This document shows, in pieces, positions 44,781 to 53,429 of a DNA stretch of 64,000 nucleotides. Below the pieces are notes generated by a model. That model was not told the DNA's origin and searched no databases. It worked only from the letters and a program-made list of their open reading frames with translations. Origin of the DNA: Sphingobacterium athyrii (lineage in GTDB: Bacteria; Bacteroidota; Bacteroidia; Sphingobacteriales; Sphingobacteriaceae); NCBI RefSeq assembly GCF_003071065.1, contig NZ_QCXX01000003.1, forward strand, positions 326,687 through 390,686, given 5' to 3'. Numbering within the stretch: the first letter of the stretch is position 1; each line of letters begins with the position of its first letter. Both the position numbers and the translations under genes were made by a program.

Positions 44781-45871
44781 GCCCTACGATCTAATGTTTC
44801 CAGGACGTAAATTAAAGCGTTATTCAAACTAAATCCTATCTCATTAGGCGAAATACAATAAAAAGTCGTATCTTAAGCTAAATTAAAACCTATTATTTTC
44901 AAGCGTTCACGTATTTATATTATACTAAGTACCGCTTTAACTTTATTTTTATTGCGAATGAAAAGATTTCCTGATTTTGATCTTTTGCCTTATCAACCTA
45001 TAAGTGTTGAAGAAGTAATTGCCATATTTTTTTCATTAAAAGACGAAGTCCCATCTATCGTTAAAACACTGGGAGCAAGATCATTTAACGAAAGTATTTT
45101 TAGAAGAGACATAAATTTTGTTCGTGAGCTAGACGATTTATCCTATCTGATCCATTACGATCTTTCGCTTTCATCACAGGACCCAAAGCCCCTAGCTGCA
45201 AACGATCTTATCCAAAGTGAACAGTTTATCGCACGTATTAGCAGAGATAAGAAAATAGCCCCCGATACTGACAATAATGAGCAAACGGTTTTATATATTC
45301 TCACAAAGATCGTTACAGAAATCAGTTTTTTTTGGAACATGGTCGATGTCCATCAAATGAAAGTCGCCATTTTGGACGAAGATATATATAAAGCACTATT
45401 CCCGGTATTCTTAGATCAGGATCGTATTGCTTTGGGTAAGGATTTGCGCGAATACCATTTATTGGATATCCCTTCATTCAGCATGAATTTTGATCTGGCT
45501 ATTTTTTACAGGGCAGTTTTCCGGGCCTTAAAAAGAATTGGATATGAATTTGAATTCCGTTCCAACGATTGTGCCGCTATACTCGAACATATACGGGAAT
45601 GTAAAGACCTTCAACAGCGGATGGAAGCAGGGGAGGATTGTCAGGCCTTATATGAAAGCGAAATGGCAGAGCTGCGGGAGATATTAGATAGCTTTAAGAT
45701 CTCTGACATTGATCCATTGGATGAAGAAGCATTTTGTGCTGCCTTGAGCGAAGCATTGCCAAAAACAGAACTTGCCCCTTATTTTGATGTGTATGGTAAG
45801 TATCCCTATAAATACCCGCTGCGGGCCAGCGATTATAAACCAATATCGTAGTCTTACAGAAAGTTAATAGC
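44731..45871 (+). repeat. 1.13-kb direct repeat, copy 1
   Basis: Colinear without gaps with 48964-50084 (offset 4233 bp), then with one short indel to about 45871/50121. It spans the IS3 tail, a leader containing an sce7726-gene scrap (44846-44897) and a 297-aa gene. The two copies differ at only about ten residues of the gene. Confidence 0.85.
44958..45851 (+). CDS. Hypothetical 297-aa protein, repeat copy 1
   Basis: ATG at 44958 (an in-frame TTG lies two codons upstream). The protein begins 'MKRFPDFDLLPYQPISVEEV' and continues with helical segments ('FRAVFRALKRIGYEFEFRSN', 'LREILDSFKISDIDPLDEEA'). No signal, TM or catalytic motif is obvious. No family recognised. It has a near-identical paralogue at 49191 and a decayed third copy at 10555. 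The retention of the reading frame in both copies argues for selection. Confidence 0.7.
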   Translation: MKRFPDFDLLPYQPISVEEVIAIFFSLKDEVPSIVKTLGARSFNESIFRRDINFVRELDDLSYLIHYDLSLSSQDPKPLAANDLIQSEQFIARISRDKKIAPDTDNNEQTVLYILTKIVTEISFFWNMVDVHQMKVAILDEDIYKALFPVFLDQDRIALGKDLREYHLLDIPSFSMNFDLAIFYRAVFRALKRIGYEFEFRSNDCAAILEHIRECKDLQQRMEAGEDCQALYESEMAELREILDSFKISDIDPLDEEAFCAALSEALPKTELAPYFDVYGKYPYKYPLRASDYKPIS

Positions 45872-45873
45872 AG

Positions 45874-46158
45874 ATGCACCAGTTATTTCTTTGTCAATTT
45901 AAAGGAGAAGAGTATTTATCAATCAGCAACTTAGAAGATGTGATGGCTATCGTGGAGCGTTATAGACCAGAAAAATGCAACCAAGATATGAAGATACAAT
46001 TGACAATGATTGTCCTGCTGACAACATTAACTTTGACCAGCTGTGGACAAGATAATGATCATAAATCAGTACATCGTTCAGCAGATAGCGTTTTTATAAA
46101 ATCATTGAAAGAAAGAAAAATTTTCAGATTGCCTATTTTATCATTATCGTCCAAATAG
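45874..46158 (+). pseudogene. Chimeric ORF: shared N-terminal module joined to a lipoprotein start
   Basis: Codons 1-34 repeat the N-terminal module of the LRR gene at 8463 ('MHQLFLCQFKGEEYLSI', 'EDVMAIVERYRPEK'). At codon 39 (45988) a lipoprotein signal begins: 'MKIQLTMIVLLTTLTLTSCG', followed by about 35 residues ending against the convergent SUKH gene. Both parental genes are truncated. A short lipoprotein from 45988 is conceivable but doubtful. Confidence 0.5.
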
Positions 46159-46875
46159 TTTTGATAAAAATCCTTTTTTTATTGGCTTTTCAATTCCCCA
46201 CATTAATTCCGTTTCGTGTCGTTTTGCTTTGTCAATGTTAGGCCCAAATTTGCCCCACGCAAATCCGCTTTGAATTTGTTTGTGTCTCAAGTCTGCAATT
46301 ACAAAATTGTCAGGAAGTGATAATGCAAAGTTTTTCAAAGTTGTGTCGTTAGATTGTCTTGCGTTTTCAAGTTCAATAAATCCATCTCCTTTGCTCCAAA
46401 TATCCATGACCACTTTTTCGTGAATAATGTCAAGGTTTGACTTATTCCTATTTTTTCCAAAATCGTTAATGTGTTCTATAAACTGAGTTAAGTTGTCCGA
46501 GTGTTTTACGATTACTGCTGGATCGTGGCACACATAAAACACGCTTCTCCAACCTCCATTTTTGTCAACATCTAAAATCCAAAAATTCCCAAATCCATCT
46601 CCCGCTAGCAGAACTGAATTAGGAAAAAACTCTTCAAATCCAAATTGACCTACTCCGTCAAATGTGACTTCTTCAAGTCCGAAAAATTCAAAACCGCTTG
46701 CAAATTTTAGCAATTCTCTTATCTCTGTCGGAATTTGTCCTGTCGGCAGTCGTGTGGCTAATTCGTCGATCTCTTGGTTGGTCAAACCTCCTTTTAGTTC
46801 TACTTTATATTCGTCTCCATCTTCTGAAATATACTGTTCGGTCAAAATGGATGTTAGTTTTTCTGTCGGTGTCAT
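46144..46875 (-). CDS. SMI1/KNR4 (SUKH)-family protein
   Basis: 243 aa. SUKH core: 'LTNQEIDELATRLPTGQIP' (helix 'LP...iP.e...ll'), 'LLKFASGFEFFGLEEVTFDG', 'LLAGDGFGNFWILDVDKNGG' (G.G.G..w.ld) and 'DPAVIVKHSDNLTQFIEHI'. A C-terminal extension ('FGPNIDKAKRHETELMWGI') ends with a basic tail. An immunity role is established for the superfamily; its toxin is unknown. It lies inside the segment bounded by the 1.13-kb repeats. Confidence 0.85.
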   Translation of the reverse strand: MTPTEKLTSILTEQYISEDGDEYKVELKGGLTNQEIDELATRLPTGQIPTEIRELLKFASGFEFFGLEEVTFDGVGQFGFEEFFPNSVLLAGDGFGNFWILDVDKNGGWRSVFYVCHDPAVIVKHSDNLTQFIEHINDFGKNRNKSNLDIIHEKVVMDIWSKGDGFIELENARQSNDTTLKNFALSLPDNFVIADLRHKQIQSGFAWGKFGPNIDKAKRHETELMWGIEKPIKKGFLSKLFGR

Positions 46876-47021
46876 ATATTCAATTTTATTGTCTTGATGT
46901 ATCGTATTATGCTTGCAGATAACTGTCGCGGTGACTTGGCGAAGTAAACGTAGCCGTATCCAAGATACGAAAGTGGAGCTGTTTTGTCAAGTCGCTTGTT
47001 GTAAGTCTATGACTTGTTGAA

Positions 47022-47195
47022 GGAGGAAAACTTCACGGAACGTTTCCCAAAGCTGACCTTATAAATGAATCACTTCTTCAACTTTATTCCGGTATTGATG
47101 GTTTGTCTGGCGTTCCATCTTTCTTCGAATCATTGGGAGATAGTACTGAAGAACTTTGGTCAATTTTGACTATCATGCTGAGAAGTTTAAACTAA
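47022..47195 (+). pseudogene. C-terminal coding fragment
   Basis: A 57-codon stretch with good coding texture, 'GGKLHGTFPKADLINESLLQ' then 'LYSGIDGLSGVPSFFESLGD', ends at TAA 47193-47195. There is no start; the sequence before it (46876-47020) is not coding. The family is unrecognised. Confidence 0.35.
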
Positions 47196-47274
47196 ATTTT
47201 ATTTACTTTTATGTTTTTATTTAAATTGGTCAATTTGCTTCAAAATCTCCTGGGCCGGAATTCGTAATTTGCAA

Positions 47275-47289
47275 TACGAGGTTCCCGTA
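47275..47289. promoter_or_regulatory. Variant of the TACGG/CCGTA palindrome
   Basis: TACGAGGTTCCCGTA, one insertion/substitution away from the TACGG-TTTC-CCGTA motif, 84 bp before the SH3 gene. Its recurrence upstream of an unrelated orphan gene supports it being a functional site, though weakly. Confidence 0.3.
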
Positions 47290-47372
47290 TATAGGAGCCA
47301 TTAGTTTGGCAGATCGTTTGACGTAATTGTTTAGGAATGGGAGCTAATATCTTGATAACTATTTTATAGCAA

Positions 47373-48083
47373 ATGAACCATAGATATCTATTAGCATTAT
47401 TTTTTCTCGCAGCAAGCCAATTAGCTAATGCACAGTTTGCAAAAATCATTGACAAAGATGGTTATGTAAATGTGAGGAAACAAGCCACAGCTAATAGCGC
47501 AATTGTTTCCAAAATCGCTGCTGATGAAATTGTCTATGCCTTTCCCGATCAAAAACTCGACGATTGGGTAAGTATTGATTACATCAACAGTCAAAACAAA
47601 AGTGTTACTGGATACGTACACAATACAAGAATTAAATTTATTGAATCTTATAAGCATATTCCCAATATATCCTTTGATGAAAGCAGGGCAACATTTAGAT
47701 CAAATGATGTCACTGTGGAAATGAGGTCCGACAAGTTCGATTACGAAAAAAATAAAAGTTACTTTTCATCGACTAAATATGAAGGCTATACCGTTGTAGA
47801 CAAGTTTAAAGGGCAAAAGCTATGGGGAACAGATGGTGGAATCCCTTCAAGCCATTACATATCCATAGAAGCAAAAATAAAGGGTAGGACTGTCCTAGTT
47901 CCGGAAAAGGAAATTGAAAACCTCTTTAATGTCAACAATGAATTTGCAGCATGTTACTATGATGATTTAAATGATATTTTATATATCACTTCTGTAAATA
48001 GTGATGGAGCGGGTGGATATGCGGTTTTATTTACGATTGAAAAAGGTAAATATAAAGCACGAGTGGTGACAATGCCTTTTTAG
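47373..48083 (+). CDS. Secreted SH3-domain protein
   Basis: 236 aa. Cleavable signal 'YLLALFFLAASQLANAQ', followed by a bacterial SH3 domain: 'KDGYVNVRKQATANSAIVSK' and 'DDWVSIDY', then a beta-rich C-terminal domain about residues 95-236. It probably acts in the periplasm, perhaps binding peptidoglycan. No enzymatic residues seen. It sits in the segment flanked by the direct repeats. Confidence 0.75.
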   Translation: MNHRYLLALFFLAASQLANAQFAKIIDKDGYVNVRKQATANSAIVSKIAADEIVYAFPDQKLDDWVSIDYINSQNKSVTGYVHNTRIKFIESYKHIPNISFDESRATFRSNDVTVEMRSDKFDYEKNKSYFSSTKYEGYTVVDKFKGQKLWGTDGGIPSSHYISIEAKIKGRTVLVPEKEIENLFNVNNEFAACYYDDLNDILYITSVNSDGAGGYAVLFTIEKGKYKARVVTMPF

Positions 48084-48165
48084 GTGATAACAAGGGGTAT
48101 TCAAACTCGATGATTTGTGTTTCCACTCAGTACTCAGTTGTGCTGAGCTAAGCTCTGCTGTTTTT

Positions 48166-48864
48166 TTAATAAAAGTCACAGTAGAAATTCCATTCTTCTG
48201 TTTTCGCATTTTTAGCAAAATACATCGTTCCGCTATCAACTATATTCAAGTTTGCTTTGTCGTCGGATGCAATTTGAAATACAAATTCAAAGTCGTTGCC
48301 AAAATAAACACCTGGTTGACAAAAGCTTGGATAACCTCCAAGTTTGTGTCCATATTTATTTGCAGCTATATCATAATAACCTTCAATTATTCCCGAATCT
48401 TCAAGTTTTAATATTTCATTTTCCATTTCACTTGTTAAACCACCACCATCCCACACAGGATAATCTTCTTCTATTTTTGAAGGTTTTAGGGGAAATGGTT
48501 TTAGTCCTGAATCAGGATTGTTTAATTCTTTAATTATTAATTTGTCTGATTTTTTATATTCTCGCAATACCCATTCATCTCCGTTGGCTGTTATATCCAT
48601 TGGAAGTTCTTCTGCTATAAAAACAGTAATTACCATTGTATCAGCTAAAATATCAGGTCTAATTTCAATATCTTCTAAGCAAAGTTGGAACAAAGGCAAC
48701 ATTAGATTTCCATTTTTGTCTTTCGGAATTTCTTCATCTTCTTTGTATAAGTAAACTTTTCCTATCCAACTTTCAGAAATGGAATTTGTTGGCCTAAAAC
48801 CTCCTGTTTTAAATTCTATAGCTTTTCTTACAATCTGTTGCTTTATTTTTTCTACTTCATTCAT
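48166..48864 (-). CDS. DUF1963 (YwqG-like) protein
   Basis: 232 aa. Matches the DUF1963 layout: 'SWIGKVYLYKEDEEIPKDKN', 'LPLFQLCLEDI', 'KYGHKLGGYPSFCQPGV' (the conserved HklgG.P.f.Q) and 'FVFQIASDDKANLNIVDSGT'. YwqG of Bacillus is encoded beside the YwqJ/YwqK toxin-immunity locus, so an immunity-related role is plausible, but no activity is established. Monocistronic. Confidence 0.8.
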   Translation of the reverse strand: MNEVEKIKQQIVRKAIEFKTGGFRPTNSISESWIGKVYLYKEDEEIPKDKNGNLMLPLFQLCLEDIEIRPDILADTMVITVFIAEELPMDITANGDEWVLREYKKSDKLIIKELNNPDSGLKPFPLKPSKIEEDYPVWDGGGLTSEMENEILKLEDSGIIEGYYDIAANKYGHKLGGYPSFCQPGVYFGNDFEFVFQIASDDKANLNIVDSGTMYFAKNAKTEEWNFYCDFY

Positions 48865-48963
48865 TGTGAATCGCTTTTGGGAAATTTCAGATAATAACTG
48901 TATTAGCGAAACTAATATACTAAAAGTTTCGCCAATCCATCCTTAGTATGTGTATCTCCATTA

Positions 48964-50121
48964 CCGTCCATAACGATATAAAAATTTAATCAAAAATTAG
49001 TGGAGTTCAGATAGCCCGACGATCTAATGTTTCCAGGACGTAAATTGAAGCGTTGTTCAAACTAAATCTCATCTCATTAGGCGAAATACAATAAAAAGTC
49101 GTATCTTAAGCTAAATTAAAACCTATTATTTTCAAGCGTCCACGTATTTATATTATACTAAGTACCGCTTTAACTTTATTTTTATTGCGAATGAAAAGAT
49201 TTCCTGATTTTGATCTTTTGCCTTATCAACCTATAAGTGTTGAAGAAGTAATTGCCATATTTTTTTCATTAAAAGATGAAGTCCCATCTATCGTTAAAAC
49301 ACTCGGAGCAAGATCATTTAACGAAAGTATTTTTAGAAGAGACATAAATTTTGTTCGTGAGCTAGACGATTTATCCTATCTGATCCATTACGATCTTTCG
49401 CTTTCATCACAGGACCCAAAGCCCGTAGCTGTAAACGATCTTATCCAAAGTGAACAGTTTATCGCACGTATTAGCAGAGATAAGAAAATAGCGCCCGATA
49501 CTGACAATAATGAGCAAACGGTTTTATATATTCTCACAAAGATCGTTACAGAAATCAGTTTTTTCTGGAACATGGTCGATGTCCATCAAATGAGAGTCAC
49601 CATTTTGGACGAAGATGTATATAAAGCACTTTTCCCGGTATTCTTAGATCAGGATCGTATTGCTTTGGGTAAGGATTTACGCGAATACCATTTATTGAAT
49701 ATCCCTTCATTCAGCATGAATTTTGATCTGGCTATTTTTTACAGGGCAGTTTTCCGGGCCTTAAAAAGAATGGGATATGAATTTGAATTCCGTTCCAACG
49801 ATTGTGCCGCTATACTCGAACATATACGGGAATGTAAAGACCTTCAACAGCGGATGGAAGCAGGAGAGGATTGTCAGGCCTTTTATGAAAGCGAAATGGC
49901 AGAGCTGCGGGAGATATTAGATAGCTTTAAGATCTCCGACATTGATCCATTGGATGAAGAAGCATTTTGTACTGCCTTGAGCGAGGCATTGCCAAAAACA
50001 GAACTTGCCCCTTATTTTGATGTGTATGGTAAGTATCCCTATAAATTCCCGCTACGGGCCAGCGATTATAAACCAATATCGTAGCCTTACAGCTTATAAT
50101 AATCTTGAAAGTTAATAGCAG
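48964..50121 (+). repeat. 1.13-kb direct repeat, copy 2
   Basis: Second copy of 44731-45871, ungapped through the 297-aa gene. It lacks the IS3 coding part but keeps the IS3 tail at its left edge, showing that duplication took place after IS decay. It again carries the sce7726-derived scrap (49079-49130). Confidence 0.85.
49191..50084 (+). CDS. Hypothetical 297-aa protein, repeat copy 2
   Basis: Differs from 44958-45851 at about ten residues, all conservative or surface-like (for example 'PKPVAVND' for 'PKPLAAND', and 'RMGYEF' for 'RIGYEF'). Same start choice. No recognised domain. Coding integrity is intact in both copies while surrounding DNA decays. Confidence 0.7.
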   Translation: MKRFPDFDLLPYQPISVEEVIAIFFSLKDEVPSIVKTLGARSFNESIFRRDINFVRELDDLSYLIHYDLSLSSQDPKPVAVNDLIQSEQFIARISRDKKIAPDTDNNEQTVLYILTKIVTEISFFWNMVDVHQMRVTILDEDVYKALFPVFLDQDRIALGKDLREYHLLNIPSFSMNFDLAIFYRAVFRALKRMGYEFEFRSNDCAAILEHIRECKDLQQRMEAGEDCQAFYESEMAELREILDSFKISDIDPLDEEAFCTALSEALPKTELAPYFDVYGKYPYKFPLRASDYKPIS

Positions 50122-50166
50122 GTAGCATAAACAATGTATATTAGGCTTGGATATTAACCATAGCCT
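50085..50166 (+). repeat. Partial leader repeat
   Basis: Contains the second half of the leader found at 8068, 19097 and 61034 ('AATGTATATTAGGCTTGG', 'TATTAACC'), but without the palindrome or the YbjQ start. It joins to a lipoprotein start instead. Confidence 0.6.
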
Positions 50167-50283
50167 ATGAAAGAAATTGAAAAACATCACAATATGCGCA
50201 CGCTAGCCATTGCACTATTTTCGGTGGTATTTATTTTTTCGTGTATCTCTTGCACTTCCATATCGCCCAAGTATTTAGCATAA
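50167..50283 (+). pseudogene. 5' fragment of the lipoprotein gene at 9923
   Basis: Nearly identical to 9923-10034 ('CACAATATGCGCACGCTAGC', 'TCCATATCGCCCAAGTATTT'), with a small in-frame difference near the start, then a TAA at 50281-50283 where the original continues. Only the signal peptide region survives. 50284-50426 has no gene I can identify. Confidence 0.75.
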
Positions 50284-50426
50284 ACTGCTGCGGATTAGCG
50301 GGGGGATGAAAAGGCATTTACGGTGAATAGCTGATGTGTCATGCAGGACTTTTCTTTTGCCAGCCAATAGCGAAAAATTTTATTTTTTAGTAACTTTGGG
50401 GTAGTATCATTAATATATAATAAATA

Positions 50427-51398
50427 ATGACTGGATGGGAACTTGAAAAACCGGGAGAATTGCTGCAAACTAGCCGTAACAGGTTAAACAAAACATTGAA
50501 TGGTTTTTTAAAGCGATACCCGCTGGCTACCGTAAGCGCGGACCATAATATTTTGCTTATCATACGTAAGTACCACCCTTCCCTAAATTGCAGTCCCAAT
50601 AACGAAACTTATCAAACAGATGATTTCCGATATTGTATGGCGTGTTATACCATAAACGCCTATACATATTTTGAACTGCCCACTTATGATTATCAATATG
50701 TCTCTATGCAATATGATGCTGCTATAGGGGATTTTACTATCAGGATATCCGCAAAAGGAATAACCCGGATCACTAATATCAAGGAACTGTCACAGCAGCT
50801 CAATAATTTTATCGAGCGTGATGAAGCAACAAAACGTACTATTTTTGAATCACTGGCCAACAAGGTGCCAATTGTCACCAAACCGGCTCCCATCACCCAA
50901 ACCGAGATACAGTCCGCCGTTGTCGGCAGATTAACTAATACGGAGTATGATGATTGGTGGACGGCCATAGATGAGGTCGACATTCCCTTCTTCAACAATG
51001 AAAAAATGCCGGTTTCGTTTACGGATTTTAATCCAAATGAAGACCATTCTTTTATCGAGGAAGCGGATGAACTGTTACGTAACTTCTTGGCACAGGATAA
51101 CAGCCAACGCCTTACGGTATCGGCATATGTGTACCAAAATTGCATGGATTTTTTGGACGCCATTGGTTACGATGATGCTGATGATGCGATGTGGAAGATG
51201 AAGCAGCCTGAAGAGGTGTGGCAGTTTGTAAAATTTACCGGGCTATATGTAAGCCGCGAGCCGTATGAAGATAAAGGTGTATATCTGCAACTGCTTTGCG
51301 ATTGCGATTGGGAGCAGGAACATGGGCTGCAGCTGGTGTACAATAAACAGGGGAAGCTCGTTCGTGTAAGTGCGCAGGACGGACATATTATAGGCTAG
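50427..51398 (+). CDS. DUF6985-like C-terminal domain protein, 323 aa
   Basis: The C-terminal about 90 residues ('EVWQFVKFTGLYVSREPYED', 'CDWEQEHGLQLVYNKQGKLV') follow the DUF6985 pattern (cdWe.EHGl.lv...g.lv.v). The N-terminal about 150 residues are a separate domain ('YQYVSMQYDAAIGDFTIRIS') of unknown type, joined by a linker rich in Thr/Pro. No signal peptide. DUF6985 occurs among immunity-type genes; function unproven. Confidence 0.65.
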   Translation: MTGWELEKPGELLQTSRNRLNKTLNGFLKRYPLATVSADHNILLIIRKYHPSLNCSPNNETYQTDDFRYCMACYTINAYTYFELPTYDYQYVSMQYDAAIGDFTIRISAKGITRITNIKELSQQLNNFIERDEATKRTIFESLANKVPIVTKPAPITQTEIQSAVVGRLTNTEYDDWWTAIDEVDIPFFNNEKMPVSFTDFNPNEDHSFIEEADELLRNFLAQDNSQRLTVSAYVYQNCMDFLDAIGYDDADDAMWKMKQPEEVWQFVKFTGLYVSREPYEDKGVYLQLLCDCDWEQEHGLQLVYNKQGKLVRVSAQDGHIIG

Positions 51399-51440
51399 AA
51401 AAGAATTATATTTAACTATGCATATTAATCATAATGACAA

Positions 51441-51554
51441 ACATTCACCCTTTTGGAAACTGCTGCCGATGGTCGGTCTTGGACCTATACGTTTCCTGAT
51501 GCCCAGTCGGAGGTAGATAACTATCAGCATGAGCTGGGTTCGATTGTCGGGTAG
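51441..51554 (+). pseudogene. Possible C-terminal coding scrap
   Basis: One frame gives 'LETAADGRSWTYTFPDAQSE' followed by 'VDNYQHELGSIVG' and TAG, with coding-like texture and no start. The rest of 51399-51861 is AT-rich and unassigned. Confidence 0.25.
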
Positions 51555-51861
51555 CGGAGTGATAATTTGGATCAGCAGCTAACCAATAGCGCTATTTAAG
51601 GAATGTAATCCACCTTCCGTTAAAGCGCTGAAAAATTACAAACTTTTTCCATCTTTAAGGTTTGTGGATTTATTGGTCATAATATTTTTATTCGATTATA
51701 TTGAGAAAGTTGTTTCTTCAAATATATATATTGGGTCAAATCCTTGTGGTATTAATTTTTCTTTGATAATATTTTGTGAATATTAACTATCCATTTGCTG
51801 AATATAATTATATTGGCACGCTCAAAATATTTAAAAATTGAATTATTAGCCTTTTATAACC

Positions 51862-52311
51862 ATGAAATTTAGAGAAGCAAAAATTGAAGATATTAAACAG
51901 ATCCAGATCGTTAGAAATTCTGTGAAAGAAAATACGCTTTCTGATCCAACACTGGTAAGTGATAAAGACTGCGCAGAATTTTTATTTGAGCGGGGAAAGG
52001 GCTGGGTTTGTGAGATAGATGACCAAATTGTAGGTTTTGCGATTGCAGATTTAAAAGAAGATAATATCTGGGCACTTTTCTTAGCACCAGAATTTGAAGG
52101 ACAAGGAATAGGCCGCAAGCTCCATCAAATGATGCTTGACTGGTATTTTTCTACAGGAAAGAAATTTGTATGGCTGGGCACAGCTCCTAATTCAAGAGCA
52201 GAAGGGTTTTATCTGAAATCAGGTTGGGAGAGAAACGGAATGCACGGCAGTAAAGAGGTTAAGTTTGAAATGACAAAAAGCACTTGGGAAAATATTAGGC
52301 AGGAGGCTTAG
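51862..52311 (+). CDS. GNAT-family N-acetyltransferase
   Basis: 149 aa, paralogue of 39479-39922. 'ALFLAPEFEGQGIGRKLHQM' contains the acetyl-CoA loop (GQGIGRK), with 'WLGTAPNSRAEGFYLKSGW' as motif B. Full length for a single GNAT domain, no signal peptide. Substrate unknown. Confidence 0.9.
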   Translation: MKFREAKIEDIKQIQIVRNSVKENTLSDPTLVSDKDCAEFLFERGKGWVCEIDDQIVGFAIADLKEDNIWALFLAPEFEGQGIGRKLHQMMLDWYFSTGKKFVWLGTAPNSRAEGFYLKSGWERNGMHGSKEVKFEMTKSTWENIRQEA

Positions 52312-52456
52312 GCAATTGGAAATGTCAGGAAGGAATATTTTGTTTGAAGTTTTGATCCTCAAAATTTATTATTTTAAAGACTTATCTATTCCAGCGAAAG
52401 TAGTAAATGAATTACAAAAAAAAGAAGGTTTCTTTAGATTACAAATACGATTAAGG

Positions 52457-52507
52457 TGTAATAGCCACTAGAACACCCAACTGTCAGATCAAGTAGTGGC
52501 TATTACA
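52457..52507. terminator. Long inverted repeat between convergent GNAT genes
   Basis: A perfect 14-bp stem (TGTAATAGCCACTA / TAGTGGCTATTACA) with a 23-nt loop, located between the ends of two convergent genes. It could be a bidirectional terminator; the large loop also allows a palindromic repeat element. Confidence 0.4.
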
Positions 52508-52570
52508 GTTTACGCTACAGTCTCCATAAAACTGTCAATTTAATTTAGGTACGTTAAAAGTTCAGCATTT

Positions 52571-53020
52571 TTATGATGGTCTGTACTTTTCAAACAACAT
52601 CAGGTAGGAATCATCGGTCTCACCAACAATATTGAAACCAACATTTGAATAAAGATTTTTAGCTTTATTTGTCTTTAGGACACTCAATGTTATCGTTTTT
52701 TCTAATTCAATAGCTTCTTCTATCAAATCACTTAATATTCTCCTACCGATTCCTTTGCCCTGATAGGGGGCAGCTATCTGAATTTGTATCAGCTCGATAT
52801 TATCCGCTTGCCTCACTATTTTTAATAGCCCTATAGCACGTTTATCTATCTCAATTATTAGGGCGTGTTCAAATTGATAATTAATTCTTTGCAGATGAGC
52901 TTCGTCTGAGACCGGTAAAGAGCTAGCTATTAAATGCGCATTCATCGTCTGTATCCTGAGATCCAACAGAAACTCTAGATCACTTTTTAATGCAGGTCTG
53001 TATTTGATTTCCAGTATCAT
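52571..53020 (-). CDS. GNAT-family N-acetyltransferase
   Basis: 149 aa. 'IQIAAPYQGKGIGRRILSD' is the acetyl-CoA loop, and 'KTNKAKNLYSNVGFNIVGE' the C-terminal motif. The N-terminus 'IKYRPALKSDLEFLLDLRI' is typical of GNATs. Not closely similar to the two other GNATs on the plus strand. Cytosolic; substrate unknown. Confidence 0.9.
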   Translation of the reverse strand: MILEIKYRPALKSDLEFLLDLRIQTMNAHLIASSLPVSDEAHLQRINYQFEHALIIEIDKRAIGLLKIVRQADNIELIQIQIAAPYQGKGIGRRILSDLIEEAIELEKTITLSVLKTNKAKNLYSNVGFNIVGETDDSYLMLFEKYRPS

Positions 53021-53186
53021 GTGTTCGCAAATTTAAAAATATAAGCCGGAAACTATTGGCCGAAAAAATTCTATAAATGCATTTGCAAAAATTCATAATT
53101 TTGTTTTACGAGATTTAGTTCTAAATATATCCTTATCCTAAACAAGTATGGTGAATATTTTGTATATTTAGACGACGGAGGTTATT

Positions 53187-53429
53187 ATGGCATCAACATT
53201 AGAAATGAGAGAAGAACGCAAAAAGTTAAATCAAGCAGCGAAACAGGCTTCTGAAATTGCGAATAAGGAAAACCGGGCTTTAGATCTATCGATCCAGGTT
53301 GTCGAGGACGGATATGTCGTTGAAAAACGTGTGGACGGGAGCCGTCAGATTATAAAAAAAATAGATCGGATAAAGAGTAAAATTAAATTAAAAAAAGGTA
53401 TTGTTTTATGCCTAGAGCCAAAAGGTTAA
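53187..53429 (+). CDS. Small protein overlapping a zeta-toxin-like gene, candidate antitoxin
   Basis: 80 aa, highly charged ('MREERKKLNQAAKQASEIAN', 'KKIDRIKSKIKLKKGIV'), a probable N-terminal helix plus a beta hairpin. A GGAGG at 53177-53181 precedes the ATG by 5 bp, unusually strong for this genome. Its 3' end overlaps the next gene by 22 bp in another frame, so both are co-translated. The arrangement is that of an antitoxin and toxin; homology to epsilon was not recognised. Confidence 0.7.
   Translation: MASTLEMREERKKLNQAAKQASEIANKENRALDLSIQVVEDGYVVEKRVDGSRQIIKKIDRIKSKIKLKKGIVLCLEPKG

Noticed and set aside
46900-47020. Imperfect inverted repeats resembling an integron attC site
   Set aside because: No integrase in the window, and the core-site spacing does not fit; likely chance or degraded DNA.
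48100-48165. Small hairpin-rich region as an RNA gene
   Set aside because: Simple repeats of CTCAGT and GAGCTAAG with a T-run fit a terminator-like region; no recognised RNA family.
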